Positions 46,887 to 57,599 of a stretch of 64,000 bases of DNA are shown here, piece after piece; positions within the stretch are counted from its first letter, which is position 1; every line of letters begins with the position of its first letter. Made by a program: the position numbers and the translations under genes. The DNA lies in NCBI GenBank assembly GCA_963726795.1, contig CAVSDD010000004.1:806001-870000 (forward strand), read 5' to 3'. The DNA is from Hyphomicrobium_A sp963726795. Lineage in GTDB: Bacteria; Pseudomonadota; Alphaproteobacteria; Rhizobiales; Hyphomicrobiaceae. The notes beneath the pieces are model-generated. The model was not told where the DNA came from, did no database searches, and was given only the letters and a program-made list of their open reading frames with translations.

Positions 46887-47087
46887 ATGACGGTTGCATC
46901 CGACAAGCTCGACTTAGACCCGGTTTTTCAGTTGCGCGACCTCAGCGGTCCCGCCGCCGCGGTGCTGATCACGCTTGCCGGTGCCGCGATTGTGGCAGTC
47001 GGGCTCCTGCTGGTCGGCACGCGCGACGCCACCCGCGTCGGCCTTTGGGCGCCGCCAACCTCGTTTTCCGTCACGGCCACCGAGTAG
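46887..47087 (+). CDS. Small single-helix membrane protein
   Basis: 66 residues from the ATG at 46887 after AAGGGG; a longer form from the ATG at 46806 (GAGGG site) is possible and would add 27 basic residues. One transmembrane helix lies at about 22-44 (AAAVLITLAGAAIVAVGLLL). No family recognised. Followed by a strong bidirectional terminator and divergent from the XRE regulator. Confidence 0.6.
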   Translation: MTVASDKLDLDPVFQLRDLSGPAAAVLITLAGAAIVAVGLLLVGTRDATRVGLWAPPTSFSVTATE

Positions 47088-47104
47088 TCCTCCCGCCAAA
47101 CTAA

Positions 47105-47142
47105 AAGCGGCGGCCGCTGTGTGCGACCGCCGCTTCTTTTTT
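47105..47142. terminator. Bidirectional rho-independent terminator
   Basis: Arms AAGCGGCGG (47105-47113) and CCGCCGCTT (47127-47135). The plus strand continues with CTTTTTT and the minus strand with TTTTAG. It serves both the gene ending at 47087 and rlpA ending at 47186. Confidence 0.85.
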
Positions 47143-47185
47143 CAGAATTGAGCCTTACGCCCAATCGTTAACGATCGAGGCGGGC

Positions 47186-47974
47186 TCAGCTGCGCCCGAG
47201 AACCTCGACCGTGACCGACGCAACGCCAGCGCCGCGCATGCCGATGACGCCGGCGGCGGCGGTGGACAGGTCGATGATGCGCCCATGCACGAACGGCCCG
47301 CGATCGTTAATGCGCACGATGACGGTGCGGCCGTTGCGCTTGTTGGTCACCAGAACCTTGGTGCCGAACGGGAGCGTGCGGTGGGCGGCCGTCAATGCGT
47401 TCGGGTTGAAGTGCTCGCCCGATGAGGTCTGCGAGCCAGACTCGGTGCCGTAGTAGGAGGCCATGCCGGACTGCGTCTTGCCGGTTCCATGCAGCGTCTT
47501 GACCTCGGTGGTGGCTACCTTGCGCTCGACGGGCAGATCCGGGCGCTTGGCCTCGGGTTTCGCGTCAGCCTTGATGTCGGCTTTGGCCACCGTCGTCTCG
47601 TTGGCCTTGGTCTCGACCTTGGCCTCGGGGGTCTTGATGTCCGCGGGCTTTGTCTCTGCAACCTTGTCCCGGGCTTTGTCCTGAGCCTTGGCCGGCTCGA
47701 GCGAAGCCGTCTGCTGCTTTGCCGTCTCGTGGCGGGACTCGGCGCGATGGCGCGGCTTGGGCGCATAGTCGCGATCGCCGTAGTCGCGCTCATAGCGACC
47801 GGCATAGCGGCGCGCCGGCGCTTCGTAGCGGTCGTCTCTGGCCTGGCGCGCTGAACCGCCGGAGCCTTCGCAGGCTACCGCGAAACCCATGCACTCCCAG
47901 TGAGCCTGGGCTTGAGCGAGCGGAATGAAGCCGAGCAGGGCTGCACCCAAGACCGTGAGAAGAACTTTCCGCAT
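47186..47974 (-). CDS. rlpA: RlpA-family septal lytic transglycosylase-like protein
   Basis: 262 residues. Signal peptide 1-22 (ends AQAQA). The middle (about 40-160) is a low-complexity Lys/Ala/Glu/Thr linker. The C-terminal double-psi beta-barrel (about 165-262) contains GMASYYGTESGSQTSSGE, LTAAHRTLPFGT and NDRGPFVHGRIIDLS with the catalytic Asp. RlpA cleaves naked glycan strands at the septum. The SPOR domain found in Pseudomonas RlpA is absent, and it has no lipobox, so it is soluble in the periplasm. Confidence 0.9.
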   Translation of the reverse strand: MRKVLLTVLGAALLGFIPLAQAQAHWECMGFAVACEGSGGSARQARDDRYEAPARRYAGRYERDYGDRDYAPKPRHRAESRHETAKQQTASLEPAKAQDKARDKVAETKPADIKTPEAKVETKANETTVAKADIKADAKPEAKRPDLPVERKVATTEVKTLHGTGKTQSGMASYYGTESGSQTSSGEHFNPNALTAAHRTLPFGTKVLVTNKRNGRTVIVRINDRGPFVHGRIIDLSTAAAGVIGMRGAGVASVTVEVLGRS

Positions 47975-48454
47975 TTCGACTACTCCTTCAGTGAGGGCGG
48001 CATGCTCGAGCCTCGCCTGGTCCCCGGCCCAGATCGCCGCTAACGGCGAAAACTGGAGGTGCCCTCCCGTTGGGGGAGGCGTGCACGCTTTGGTGGGAGG
48101 GGACTGCTTTGAGGGGGAGGAACCCGAAGCGGAACACCAGAACCCGTTCTGCCGCCATGGTCCGGGGTGTCCCCCCGTCCTGGCACCGGCCAGCGACCAT
48201 CCGAAGGGGGCCGGGTCAAGGCTTCAAATTGAGCGACATTCGCGCAATATTGAGCGGAATCCCGATGTTCTATGGAGTTTTGTGCGGCGCACTAGTGCGT
48301 TGCAGCGACGGTCGGTCGCAGGCGCAACCCAGTCCAAGGCGCTTCGCATTGCCCGTGTATGGCCTGGGCTTTACTATGACTGGGCGGGGCAAGAACGGCC
48401 GCCCCCTCAGGCTGATCGCCCAAGCGCCGTCTCCAAACCCATGGAGGCACCGCT
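47975..48454. other. Upstream region of chrA and rlpA
   Basis: About 480 bases between divergent rlpA and chrA with no supported protein gene. It contains G-rich plus-strand tracts around 48072-48120 (GGGGGAGG, GGGAGGGG, GGGGGAGG) and a stretch near 48150-48215 rich in C/G. Possibly untranslated leader sequence. I see no riboswitch or small RNA that I can name. Confidence 0.4.
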
Positions 48455-49777
48455 TTGGAACCGCCTACCAGCCGCTCATCCGCCGCCGCCCCTGAGCCAT
48501 CCCCCATACCCCCGTTTGGCGAGACGCTGCGCGTCTTCGGCAAGATCGGGCTGCTGTCGTTCGGAGGCCCCGCGGCGCAGATCGCCCTGATGCACAAAGT
48601 CCTGGTCGAGGAGCGCGGCTGGCTCGGCGAGCGCGCATTCCTGTCGGCTCTGAGCTTCTGCATGTTGCTGCCGGGGCCTGAGGCGATGCAACTCGCGACC
48701 TACGCTGGCTGGCGCCTGCACGGCACCAAGGGCGGCCTCGCCGCCGGGCTGTTGTTCGTCGTGCCGGGCGCGCTGCTCGTGCTGGCGTTGTCGATCGTGT
48801 ACGGGGCGTACGGGAAGACCCCGGCGGTCGAGGCGCTGTTCATCGGCGTGAAGGCCGCCGTTCTGGCGATCGTGCTCGAGGCGCTGATCCGCGTCGGACG
48901 GCGCGCGCTGCACGGTGCGGCTGACTGGATCGTCGCCGCTGCGGCGTTCGTCGCAATATTCGTCTTCTCGCTGCCGTTTCCGCTGGTCATCGCCGCCGCT
49001 GCACTCGCCGGCTACCTGAGGGCGCCGGCGGCTGGCGCCGTCGCGCCCGCGCTGCCGCCCGTTCCGCTGATGCGGACGGTGCGCACAGCCGCCATTTGGC
49101 TCGCCATCTGGATCCTGCCGCTGCTCCTCGTCGCTGTCCTGTTCGGCCCCGGCCATGTTCTCACGCAGCTCGCGTGGTTCTTTTCCAAGCTCGCGGTGGT
49201 GACCTTCGGCGGCGCTTATGCGGTGCTCGCTTACATGGCGCAGGAGGTAGTCGCCAACTACCACTGGCTGACGCCCGGCGAAATGCTGGATGGGCTCGGC
49301 CTCGCCGAGACGACGAACGGCCCGCTGATCCTCGTCACCGAGTTCGTCGGCTACTCAGCGGCGCATCGAGCCGGCGGCTCGTCGGTCGTGCTTGGGCTCG
49401 TCGGGGCGCTCGTCACGCTGTGGGCGACGTTCGTGCCGTGCTTTTTGTGGATCTTCGTCGGCGCGCCCTACATCGAGCGGCTGACGGGCGCACCACGCCT
49501 GAGCAAAGCGCTGTCGACCGTCACCGCGGCGGTCGTGGGCGTGATCGCCAACCTGTCGCTCTGGTTTGCGCTGCACGTACTGTTTGCACGTGTGGGAGAG
49601 TGGCGGCTCGGGCCCGTTCGACTGTTCGTGCCGGATCTTGCCACGCTCGATATCAAGGCGCTCGCGCTCACCGTGCTTGCGCTCATCCTGATCTTCGCCG
49701 TGCGCGCCGGCATCGCGACGACGCTCGCCGTTTGCGCCGGCGCGGCGCTCGCATGGAGCTACGCGGTTTTGCCCTAG
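48455..49777 (+). CDS. chrA: Chromate transporter family protein ChrA
   Basis: 440 residues from the TTG at 48455, after GGAGG. Two homologous halves, each with about five to six helices. The family signature appears twice: GKIGLLSFGGPAAQIALMH (30-48) with LPGPEAMQLATYAGW, and SKLAVVTFGGAYAVLAYMAQ in the second half with TNGPLILVTEFVGY. CHR proteins export chromate by proton- or sulfate-linked transport. Some members have other substrates. Its stop overlaps that of convergent corA. Confidence 0.92.
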   Translation: MEPPTSRSSAAAPEPSPIPPFGETLRVFGKIGLLSFGGPAAQIALMHKVLVEERGWLGERAFLSALSFCMLLPGPEAMQLATYAGWRLHGTKGGLAAGLLFVVPGALLVLALSIVYGAYGKTPAVEALFIGVKAAVLAIVLEALIRVGRRALHGAADWIVAAAAFVAIFVFSLPFPLVIAAAALAGYLRAPAAGAVAPALPPVPLMRTVRTAAIWLAIWILPLLLVAVLFGPGHVLTQLAWFFSKLAVVTFGGAYAVLAYMAQEVVANYHWLTPGEMLDGLGLAETTNGPLILVTEFVGYSAAHRAGGSSVVLGLVGALVTLWATFVPCFLWIFVGAPYIERLTGAPRLSKALSTVTAAVVGVIANLSLWFALHVLFARVGEWRLGPVRLFVPDLATLDIKALALTVLALILIFAVRAGIATTLAVCAGAALAWSYAVLP

Positions 49778-50745
49778 AGCCAGCCCTTGCGGCGGAAATA
49801 GACGACCGGGACGATCGCGACGACGACCATGAGCAGGAGCGCGAACGGATAGCCGAACTCCCAGTCGAGCTCGGGCATGTGGTGGAAGTTCATGCCGTAG
49901 ATGGAGGCGATCAGCGTCGGCGGCAGCAGCACTACGGCCATGACGGAGAACAGCTTGATGATCTGGTTCTGCTCGTTGGCGATGGTGCCGAGGGTGGCAT
50001 CGAGCAGGAATGCGATGCGCCCCGAGAGAAAGCGCGTGTGGTCGAGCAGCGAGGTGATGTCGCGCTGGGCCGCCTTGATGCGCTGACGCACGCGCGGATC
50101 GTCGCCCCGCTCGTGCGTCGCGTGCACGAAGAAATGCAACAGCCGGTTGACGGAGGTGGCGCTTTCCTCCGCGCGCGCGGTGACGTCGCCGGCCTTCCCC
50201 GTGCTCTTGAGCAGCACGTCCAGGCGGCGGTTGCGCGTCTGCTTGCCGCCGCGCACGTCGAACACCGCCTGCGCGATCTTGTCGACGTCGTCCTGAATGC
50301 GCTCGATCAGGTCGGCCATGCGGTGGATCAGGGCCTCGATCAGCCCGGTCATGATGAAGGCGCCGTTGGAGCAGGGCGCATCGCCCTTGTCGACGCGCTG
50401 CATGTAGAGCGGAAAGGCCTTGGGCTCGGCGTAGCGCACGGTGACGAGCCGGTCGCCGGCGAGGATGAACGTGACGGGTGTCGACAGCGGTACCGGCGCC
50501 TCGACGTTATAGACGATCGAGGACGTCATGAAGTAGGCGCCCTTCTCCTGATAGAAGCGGTTGGAGGGCTCGATCTCGCGCATCTCGGCGCGCGTGGGGA
50601 TGTCGACGCCGAGCAGGTCCTCGACGAACTTGTCCTCCTCCGTCGTCGGCTGCAGCAAATCGATCCAGATGGTGTTGCCGGTCATGGGCTCGGCGCGGTC
50701 GTGCAGCTTCAAGCCCTTCCCACTCGAATCATAGATCGTCAGCAT
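49774..50745 (-). CDS. corA: CorA-family magnesium transporter
   Basis: 323 residues. Large cytoplasmic N-terminal domain and two C-terminal helices (about 258-280 and 292-312). The selectivity motif YGMNF is at the end of the first helix, followed by the external HHMPEL loop, and the C-terminus is basic (RRKGWL). Pentameric channel for Mg2+ and, in some members, Co2+ or Ni2+. Convergent with chrA; the two stop codons share bases 49774-49777. Confidence 0.93.
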   Translation of the reverse strand: MLTIYDSSGKGLKLHDRAEPMTGNTIWIDLLQPTTEEDKFVEDLLGVDIPTRAEMREIEPSNRFYQEKGAYFMTSSIVYNVEAPVPLSTPVTFILAGDRLVTVRYAEPKAFPLYMQRVDKGDAPCSNGAFIMTGLIEALIHRMADLIERIQDDVDKIAQAVFDVRGGKQTRNRRLDVLLKSTGKAGDVTARAEESATSVNRLLHFFVHATHERGDDPRVRQRIKAAQRDITSLLDHTRFLSGRIAFLLDATLGTIANEQNQIIKLFSVMAVVLLPPTLIASIYGMNFHHMPELDWEFGYPFALLLMVVVAIVPVVYFRRKGWL

Positions 50746-50860
50746 CGCTACCTCCGGCGGCCCTCGGGCACGGCTGTCCTACACCATCCGCCGTGCCGCC
50801 GCACCGGGGACAAACCGCCGCTTTTGCCGCCGATGCTTGCGAGCGGATTCCCACTCGGGG

Positions 50861-51400
50861 TCAGGCGCGGCTGATCGCCTGCGGTCGCTTGCTGGCAGGA
50901 CCCGGCAACGGCTCCTGGCTTTCGATCTGGATGTGCCAGAGCTTCATCTCGCCGCCCTCGTTCTTGAGCTCGACCGTCACGTCGGCAAACCCGTGCTCGT
51001 ACTTGGCGACGAAGGTAATGCGGACCGTCTTGCTCAGCATTTCGGCCAGCATCTCGGCGGCATCGGCCGAGGACTTGAGGTCAAACAGCGAATCGCGCGT
51101 CCAGCGGGTGCGGCGTGTCACGTCGTCGGCATAGCGGAGCGCGCCGAGCGGCTTCAAGCGGTCGAGCGAGCGCTGGTTGGAGGGCGAGCTCATACGGTGG
51201 GCAACGGCGAACGCGTAGTGGTTCTTGATGTCCTGGGCCTGCCAATCGCGCGACAGCTCGCGCGTGATGTCGACGGCGAGCTTCTCGTAGGCCGGGCCCT
51301 TGCTGTGCATCTCCCAGGCGAGCCCCCCGAGGAAGCTCGCGGTGAACACCAGGATGACGGCGAACACGATGCCGAGGCCTGCGAAAAGGTTGCGAAACAT
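50861..51400 (-). CDS. Membrane-anchored protein of unknown function
   Basis: 179 residues from the ATG at 51400. One N-terminal transmembrane helix (about 5-27), then a soluble domain with a helical first half (YEKLAVDITRELSRDWQAQD) and a beta-rich second half (VRITFVAKYEHGFADVTVEL, MKLWHIQIESQEPL) reminiscent of NTF2-like folds. That fold call is a guess. No family recognised. Monocistronic. Confidence 0.65.
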   Translation of the reverse strand: MFRNLFAGLGIVFAVILVFTASFLGGLAWEMHSKGPAYEKLAVDITRELSRDWQAQDIKNHYAFAVAHRMSSPSNQRSLDRLKPLGALRYADDVTRRTRWTRDSLFDLKSSADAAEMLAEMLSKTVRITFVAKYEHGFADVTVELKNEGGEMKLWHIQIESQEPLPGPASKRPQAISRA

Positions 51401-51567
51401 TGCGTGCGTCCCGTGCCGAATTTGACCGTGCGGCGCCTGCGGTTGGGGCCGCAGCCGCCTCCACTCTTGCCACTCGGTTCGCAACCTAGGCCAGCGGGCG
51501 CAACCGCGCTGTTACCTGAATAACACGCCGTGTTGGGGTGGTTCGGCCCAAAAAGCCTTACGTAGCC

Positions 51568-51822
51568 TCAGCCCGTGAGCTTGGGGTCCTCGCGGTCATG
51601 CACGTGGCCGAGGGCGTCGAGCAGCGCCTTGTCGAGCGCGCGCGGGTTCAGCATGACCTTCTGGTCATGTACCTTGCGGACGGCCGATCGCGGCACGATG
51701 AATTCGCCGGCGTTCTCGACATAGATGACGATTGAATTGGGCGACACCGAGCGCACCGCGCCGATGCCTTCCTGGCCCTCGGCGAGAAACGCCATGTATC
51801 CCTGCTCGATCGGCTCGTTCAT
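51568..51822 (-). CDS. Small soluble protein with PRC/DUF2171-like features
   Basis: 84 residues from the ATG at 51822. The beta-rich core VSPNSIVIYVENAGEFIVPR and SAVRKVHDQKVMLN recalls PRC-barrel or DUF2171 proteins (phrases such as DG.VGTV replaced here). The C-terminus is acidic and helical (LLDALGHVHDREDP). Function unknown. It is followed in transcript order by nothing obvious and preceded by an inverted repeat region. Confidence 0.65.
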   Translation of the reverse strand: MNEPIEQGYMAFLAEGQEGIGAVRSVSPNSIVIYVENAGEFIVPRSAVRKVHDQKVMLNPRALDKALLDALGHVHDREDPKLTG

Positions 51823-51861
51823 TGTGCCTCCGGTGTTTCGTCTGCCCGACACTCTCACCAC

Positions 51862-51988
51862 GTCATCCCGGCGAAGGCCGGGATCCATGCCAGTCTCCGA
51901 TAGTGCTCGCCGGCACTCAAACGATATGCCCTAACCCTTCGTTGCATTCGCTGACGCTTGCGTGGATCCCGGCCTTCGCCGGGATGAC
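51862..51988. repeat. Inverted pair of REP-like palindromes
   Basis: Two 26-base copies in opposite orientation: 51862-51887 (GTCATCCCGGCGAAGGCCGG...) and 51963-51988 (...CCGGCCTTCGCCGGGATGAC). Each copy is itself a hairpin (ATCCCGGC/GCCGGGAT). Such extragenic palindromes are dispersed in many alphaproteobacteria. Between them are 75 bases with no gene. They lie between the 51568-51822 gene and the methylmalonyl-CoA mutase gene. Confidence 0.75.
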
Positions 51989-52032
51989 GGAAGGACGCGA
52001 TCGTTTCACGTACCTGGGAGAGACCATCGAAG

Positions 52033-54205
<2,173 letters not shown>

Positions 54206-54469
54206 GCCTTCGCCTTGTTTGGTGAGCGATGCGCGCGTTTTGCGGCTCCGCCGATATCGCCGATCATAGCAGAACCCACCACCTTTTCACCTTGGGGCGG
54301 ACGCGCGCGGCCGGTTGGCACCTTTTTGGCCAACGGCCCAGAAGTTGACCAGATCAAACCGCACATTTCCTTCGCTGCCGGGCGGGGGTCCGGGCCAATT
54401 ACAGACATTCAGGCCCTGTCGTATTCGAGACGCAAAACCGGTCACCCGGTTATCGAGTGGAGGGAACTC

Positions 54470-54973
54470 GTGCTGAATACCTCTCGTATTGTAAAAATCG
54501 CTTTTGGGGGAGCCGTGGTACTCGTCGCCGCCACGTCGGCCAACAACGCGGCTATTCCCGCATCCGATCCCGTTGCCCGCCTCGCCGGCCGCTGGACCGG
54601 AGACGCGATCATGACCTCGCTATCGGGCTCGCCTGAGACCTTCAAGTGCGTCGTCACCTATCTGCCGACCAGCGATGGCGCCGGCATGAAGCAGAACCTG
54701 CGCTGCAAGGGCGAGAGCATGAACCTCGAGGCGGCGACGCTGCTGCAGATCGAGGGCAAGAAGGTCACGGGGCGCTGGGAGGATAAGATCAATTCGCTCG
54801 CCGGCATCGTGCAGGGCGACGTCACCAAGGATGGCTTCGAGGTGATGCTCGGCGGCGCGTTCTTCCAGGCCAAGATGGCGGTCGCGGGTTCGGAGTGTGC
54901 ACAGAAGGTCGTCGTCTCTCCGCGGCAATCGAGCTATTTCCGCGACCTGTCGGCAGCGCTGCGCAAGTGCTAG
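54470..54973 (+). CDS. Exported protein of unknown function
   Basis: 167 residues from the GTG at 54470, eight bases after GGAGGG. Signal peptide of about 27 residues. The mature domain is beta-rich with LAGRWTGDAIMTSLSGSPET and QIEGKKVTGRWEDKINSL, a lipocalin-like small barrel pattern, with cysteines in KCVVTY, LRCKG, SECAQ and ALRKC. Family not recognised. Divergent from the mutase gene, with about 260 bp between their starts. Confidence 0.72.
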   Translation: MLNTSRIVKIAFGGAVVLVAATSANNAAIPASDPVARLAGRWTGDAIMTSLSGSPETFKCVVTYLPTSDGAGMKQNLRCKGESMNLEAATLLQIEGKKVTGRWEDKINSLAGIVQGDVTKDGFEVMLGGAFFQAKMAVAGSECAQKVVVSPRQSSYFRDLSAALRKC

Positions 54974-55056
54974 CGCGTTGAGCGGCGAATGACCCAATGA
55001 GCGCTGCGCGCACCGCGCCAGCGCTCGTTGGCTCTACGCCCTCTCTGCGCGGACGC

Positions 55057-55474
55057 TCAAACGGGCTCCGCCGCGCTCTTCAGGAAGGCCAGGATTTTTG
55101 TGACGTCGTGGTGCTCCTCGAGCTCGGCCGCCTTGCCGTCCTTGAAGCGCCACGCATGCGAGAGCCGCGTTTCCAGAAGCTTGCCGCTCTTCTTGTCGCG
55201 AAAGCGGATCTGCGGCTGCACCGTCGCGCGTCCGGCGCTGACCATGATCGGACCCGGGTCATAGGCGACGAAGTCATAGGTATCGGCGAGATGCTGCAGG
55301 ATCTCGCGAGTCTCGGCGAGGTTGCGCACCTTGTCGCCGCCGGGCAGCGCCGCTTCCGGGCAGATGCACGACGAAGCGAAAGTCGGGGTCCAGGAACGCC
55401 ATGACGTCGGCCAGGCGCTTCTCACGGTAGGCGGTGTAGAGGGCATGCAAAAGAGTTGCCGCATCGTTCGACAC
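55057..55474 (-). pseudogene. NTF2-like/SnoaL-fold protein, one frameshift as given
   Basis: 138 residues if repaired. The GTG at 55474 after GAGG opens MSNDAATLLHALYTAYREKR, with LADVMAFLDPDFRFVVHLP. After a GGG run at 55358-55360 (CCC on the coding strand) the frame shifts and continues EAALPGGDKVRNLAETREIL and ends HHDVTKILAFLKSAAE. Removing one base rejoins them. The helix-then-curved-sheet layout and the KAAELEEHHDVTKILAFL ending fit SnoaL-like ketosteroid isomerase folds. Substrate unknown. Confidence 0.75.
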
Positions 55475-55753
55475 GTTCGACCTCAATATATCTGTTGCCG
55501 CGCAGGGCGGCCTATTCGGCGCTTTGATGGGTACGGATGCAGTAAGGCGTCCGTTTCAAATAATATGCGTTGTGCAATATCAGTCAGTGTTTGACAGTCA
55601 AGCTCGGACGATCAGAGGGTGCTCGATATCCCGAAGTTTATCGGACGAAGTGCGCGCCTTAGGATGCTTTGCGGCAGGTCGCGATCCTTGCAGGCGCGGT
55701 GCGTTTACGGGACGCTGCTTGTGCTTCAGGTAGAGGGGTGAGATTGCTTCGGC

Positions 55754-56347
55754 ATGGCCGTAGTTTTTGTTGTCGATCGACTTGAATTTCTGCGACGCCG
55801 CTGGCGCCTGCTTGCCGGCGCGGCACTTGCCGCAATCGCGATTTATTTCGCGGTCGCCGCCAGCGACAAGCAAGGCCGCGGCGACGTTCCGTCGGGTTAT
55901 GCGGTGCGCATGACGTGCGAGCCCGACCCTGAATCCTACCTGTGGAGCGGGGGTTGCGACCGCATCGCCGGCGACATCGCGCGCCAGGACGTGCCCGGCT
56001 CATGGGAGCTTTATCGCGCCTTCACGACGGTGCACCACACCGCGATCCCCTCGCCGGCGGTCGCGCGGCAGTTCGCCAACGAACCCTGCGAGCCGGGCTT
56101 CGATCTCGGCAAGACACTGCAGGGCAGCCGGTTCGTGCTGTCGCCGGATGCGTTCCGCGACGTCTGCTCGATGGCGCACGCGCAGGCGATCATGGGCCAG
56201 ATCGATGAGCGCGACCGCGCGCTGCTGACGATCGAGCGGGGAGGCCTGTCCTGGCCGCCGCTGATCGGCGGCGCTGCGGCCAATCTGACGGAACCGCTGG
56301 TGCTGCTCGGCGCCACATTCGTCGTGCTGGCGCTGGCGTTGCTTTGA
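55754..56347 (+). CDS. Membrane protein with N- and C-terminal helices
   Basis: 197 residues. Transmembrane helices at about 18-36 and 178-197 flank a periplasmic domain with five cysteines (MTCEPDPE, GGCDRI, EPCEPGF, RDVCSMAHAQ). No family recognised. No ribosome site stands out, but composition and the helix-domain-helix layout support a gene. Confidence 0.6.
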   Translation: MAVVFVVDRLEFLRRRWRLLAGAALAAIAIYFAVAASDKQGRGDVPSGYAVRMTCEPDPESYLWSGGCDRIAGDIARQDVPGSWELYRAFTTVHHTAIPSPAVARQFANEPCEPGFDLGKTLQGSRFVLSPDAFRDVCSMAHAQAIMGQIDERDRALLTIERGGLSWPPLIGGAAANLTEPLVLLGATFVVLALALL

Positions 56348-56443
56348 AGCGGTGCGCGGATGCCGCGGCCGTGCCGGAATCGGTCACCACCGCATTGCCA
56401 GTCGCGCCGTGAATCGCGTACACGTGCTCAGTTGGGGGTCGCC

Positions 56444-56740
56444 ATGCGCTTGAAAATCATCTGTTCCGGCATCGCTTTGGCTCTGGTCACGGGTCTCGTC
56501 TCGCCGTCGCCTGCAAACGCGGGCTTCTTCTGGCGCGACACCGATCCCGATGCGCCGGATCGCTACCCCTACGTGTACACGCCGCAGCGCTACTATCCCT
56601 ACTACAACTCGGGCTACTGGCGCCCCGCGGAAGAGATGCGCAAGCCGCGGCCGTACTACGTGCAGCCGCCTTACTACCCGGCCTGGGGATACCCGGTCGG
56701 CTGCGGCGAGAGCTGCCGCGAAGGGCCGCCGCTTAAGTAG
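56444..56740 (+). CDS. Small exported Tyr/Pro-rich protein
   Basis: 98 residues from the ATG at 56444. Signal peptide 1-26 (ends PANAG). The mature part is rich in Tyr, Pro, Arg and Trp (QRYYPYYNSGYW, YYVQPPYYPAWG), with two cysteines near the end (VGCGESCREG). Likely an intrinsically disordered envelope protein. Function unknown. Confidence 0.65.
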   Translation: MRLKIICSGIALALVTGLVSPSPANAGFFWRDTDPDAPDRYPYVYTPQRYYPYYNSGYWRPAEEMRKPRPYYVQPPYYPAWGYPVGCGESCREGPPLK

Positions 56741-56811
56741 CGACGGCACCTTAATCTCTGCATTTGCTCTGATGGGTCTTGCCGGGGAAGTCCGCGCAGC
56801 AAAGCGGTCGG

Positions 56812-57270
56812 CTATTTCACGCCGAGCAATTCGACATCGAAGATCAATGTCGCGTTGGGCGGAATGACGTTGCCGGCGCCGTTGGCGCCATAGCCGAGCT
56901 CCGGCGGAATGTTGAGCGTGCGTTTGCCCCCGACCTTCATGCCGGCAACGCCGTCATCCCAACCCTTGATGACCTGGCCGGCCCCGAGCTTGAACTCGAA
57001 TGGCTCGCCGCGGTCGACGGAGCTGTCGAACTTGAAGCCCTTGACGGCCCCGCCGCTGTCGAGCCAGCCGGTGTAGTGCACGCTGACGGTTTGGCCCGGC
57101 TTTGCTTCTTCCCCGGTGCCCACTTTGGTGTCGGTCATTTTCACACCGGATGCCGTTGTGGTGGGCTCGGCGCTCGCGGCCGGCACAGATGTTTGAATTG
57201 CGCCGGCAAACAGCAGCGCTGCAGTGGCGGCGAGCGCGGACGTGAGACCGCGCCGATTGATTGCTCGCAT
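56812..57270 (-). CDS. FKBP-type peptidyl-prolyl cis-trans isomerase, exported
   Basis: 152 residues from the ATG at 57270 (another ATG six bases upstream is too close to GGAGG). Signal peptide of about 33 residues ends ASAEP. FKBP domain to the end: VGTGEEAKPGQTVSVHYTGW, GQVIKGWDDGVAGMKVGGKR, IPPELGYGANG and VIPPNATLIFDVELL. All main active-site aromatics and the YG..G..IPP loop are present. It is a periplasmic folding helper that isomerises Xaa-Pro bonds. Confidence 0.94.
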   Translation of the reverse strand: MRAINRRGLTSALAATAALLFAGAIQTSVPAASAEPTTTASGVKMTDTKVGTGEEAKPGQTVSVHYTGWLDSGGAVKGFKFDSSVDRGEPFEFKLGAGQVIKGWDDGVAGMKVGGKRTLNIPPELGYGANGAGNVIPPNATLIFDVELLGVK

Positions 57271-57276
57271 ACTCAT

Positions 57277-57599
57277 ACCCTCCTGGGCCTCCTGGCGTGA
57301 ACGCGTTCGAGCCGGGGTGGTGTCTAGCTCACATTGCGCCCGCGTGCATCAGCGAATGCGGGGTGGAGAGGGGAGGGGTTGGTCGCGGCGAGGGAGCTTT
57401 GTTGTCGTTGCCGGCGCACTGCAAGTAGGTGCCCTCAGATGACCCGCTCGCTTCATGTATGGTTAAAGCGTATTGCAGTAACCATCTGTGATGGCATGAT
57501 AAAAATAGCCTAAGTGTCGCCGTTTTCCGGGCCGTTCCTTCGCACCCATAGAGCGGCCCTGCATGGTCGCCAGGGAATTAGCTTCGGAAGGACGCCCCC
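57277..57599. other. Divergent promoter region between the FKBP and bactofilin genes
   Basis: About 320 bases with no supported gene. It is more AT-rich at 57455-57515 (GTTAAAGCGTATTGCAG, ATGATAAAAATAGCC), where promoters for the bactofilin gene are expected. An AAGGA site precedes the bactofilin ATG. Confidence 0.5.

Noticed and set aside
48060..48125. G-rich tracts that might form a G-quadruplex
   Set aside because: Only three of four needed G tracts lie within reasonable loop lengths.
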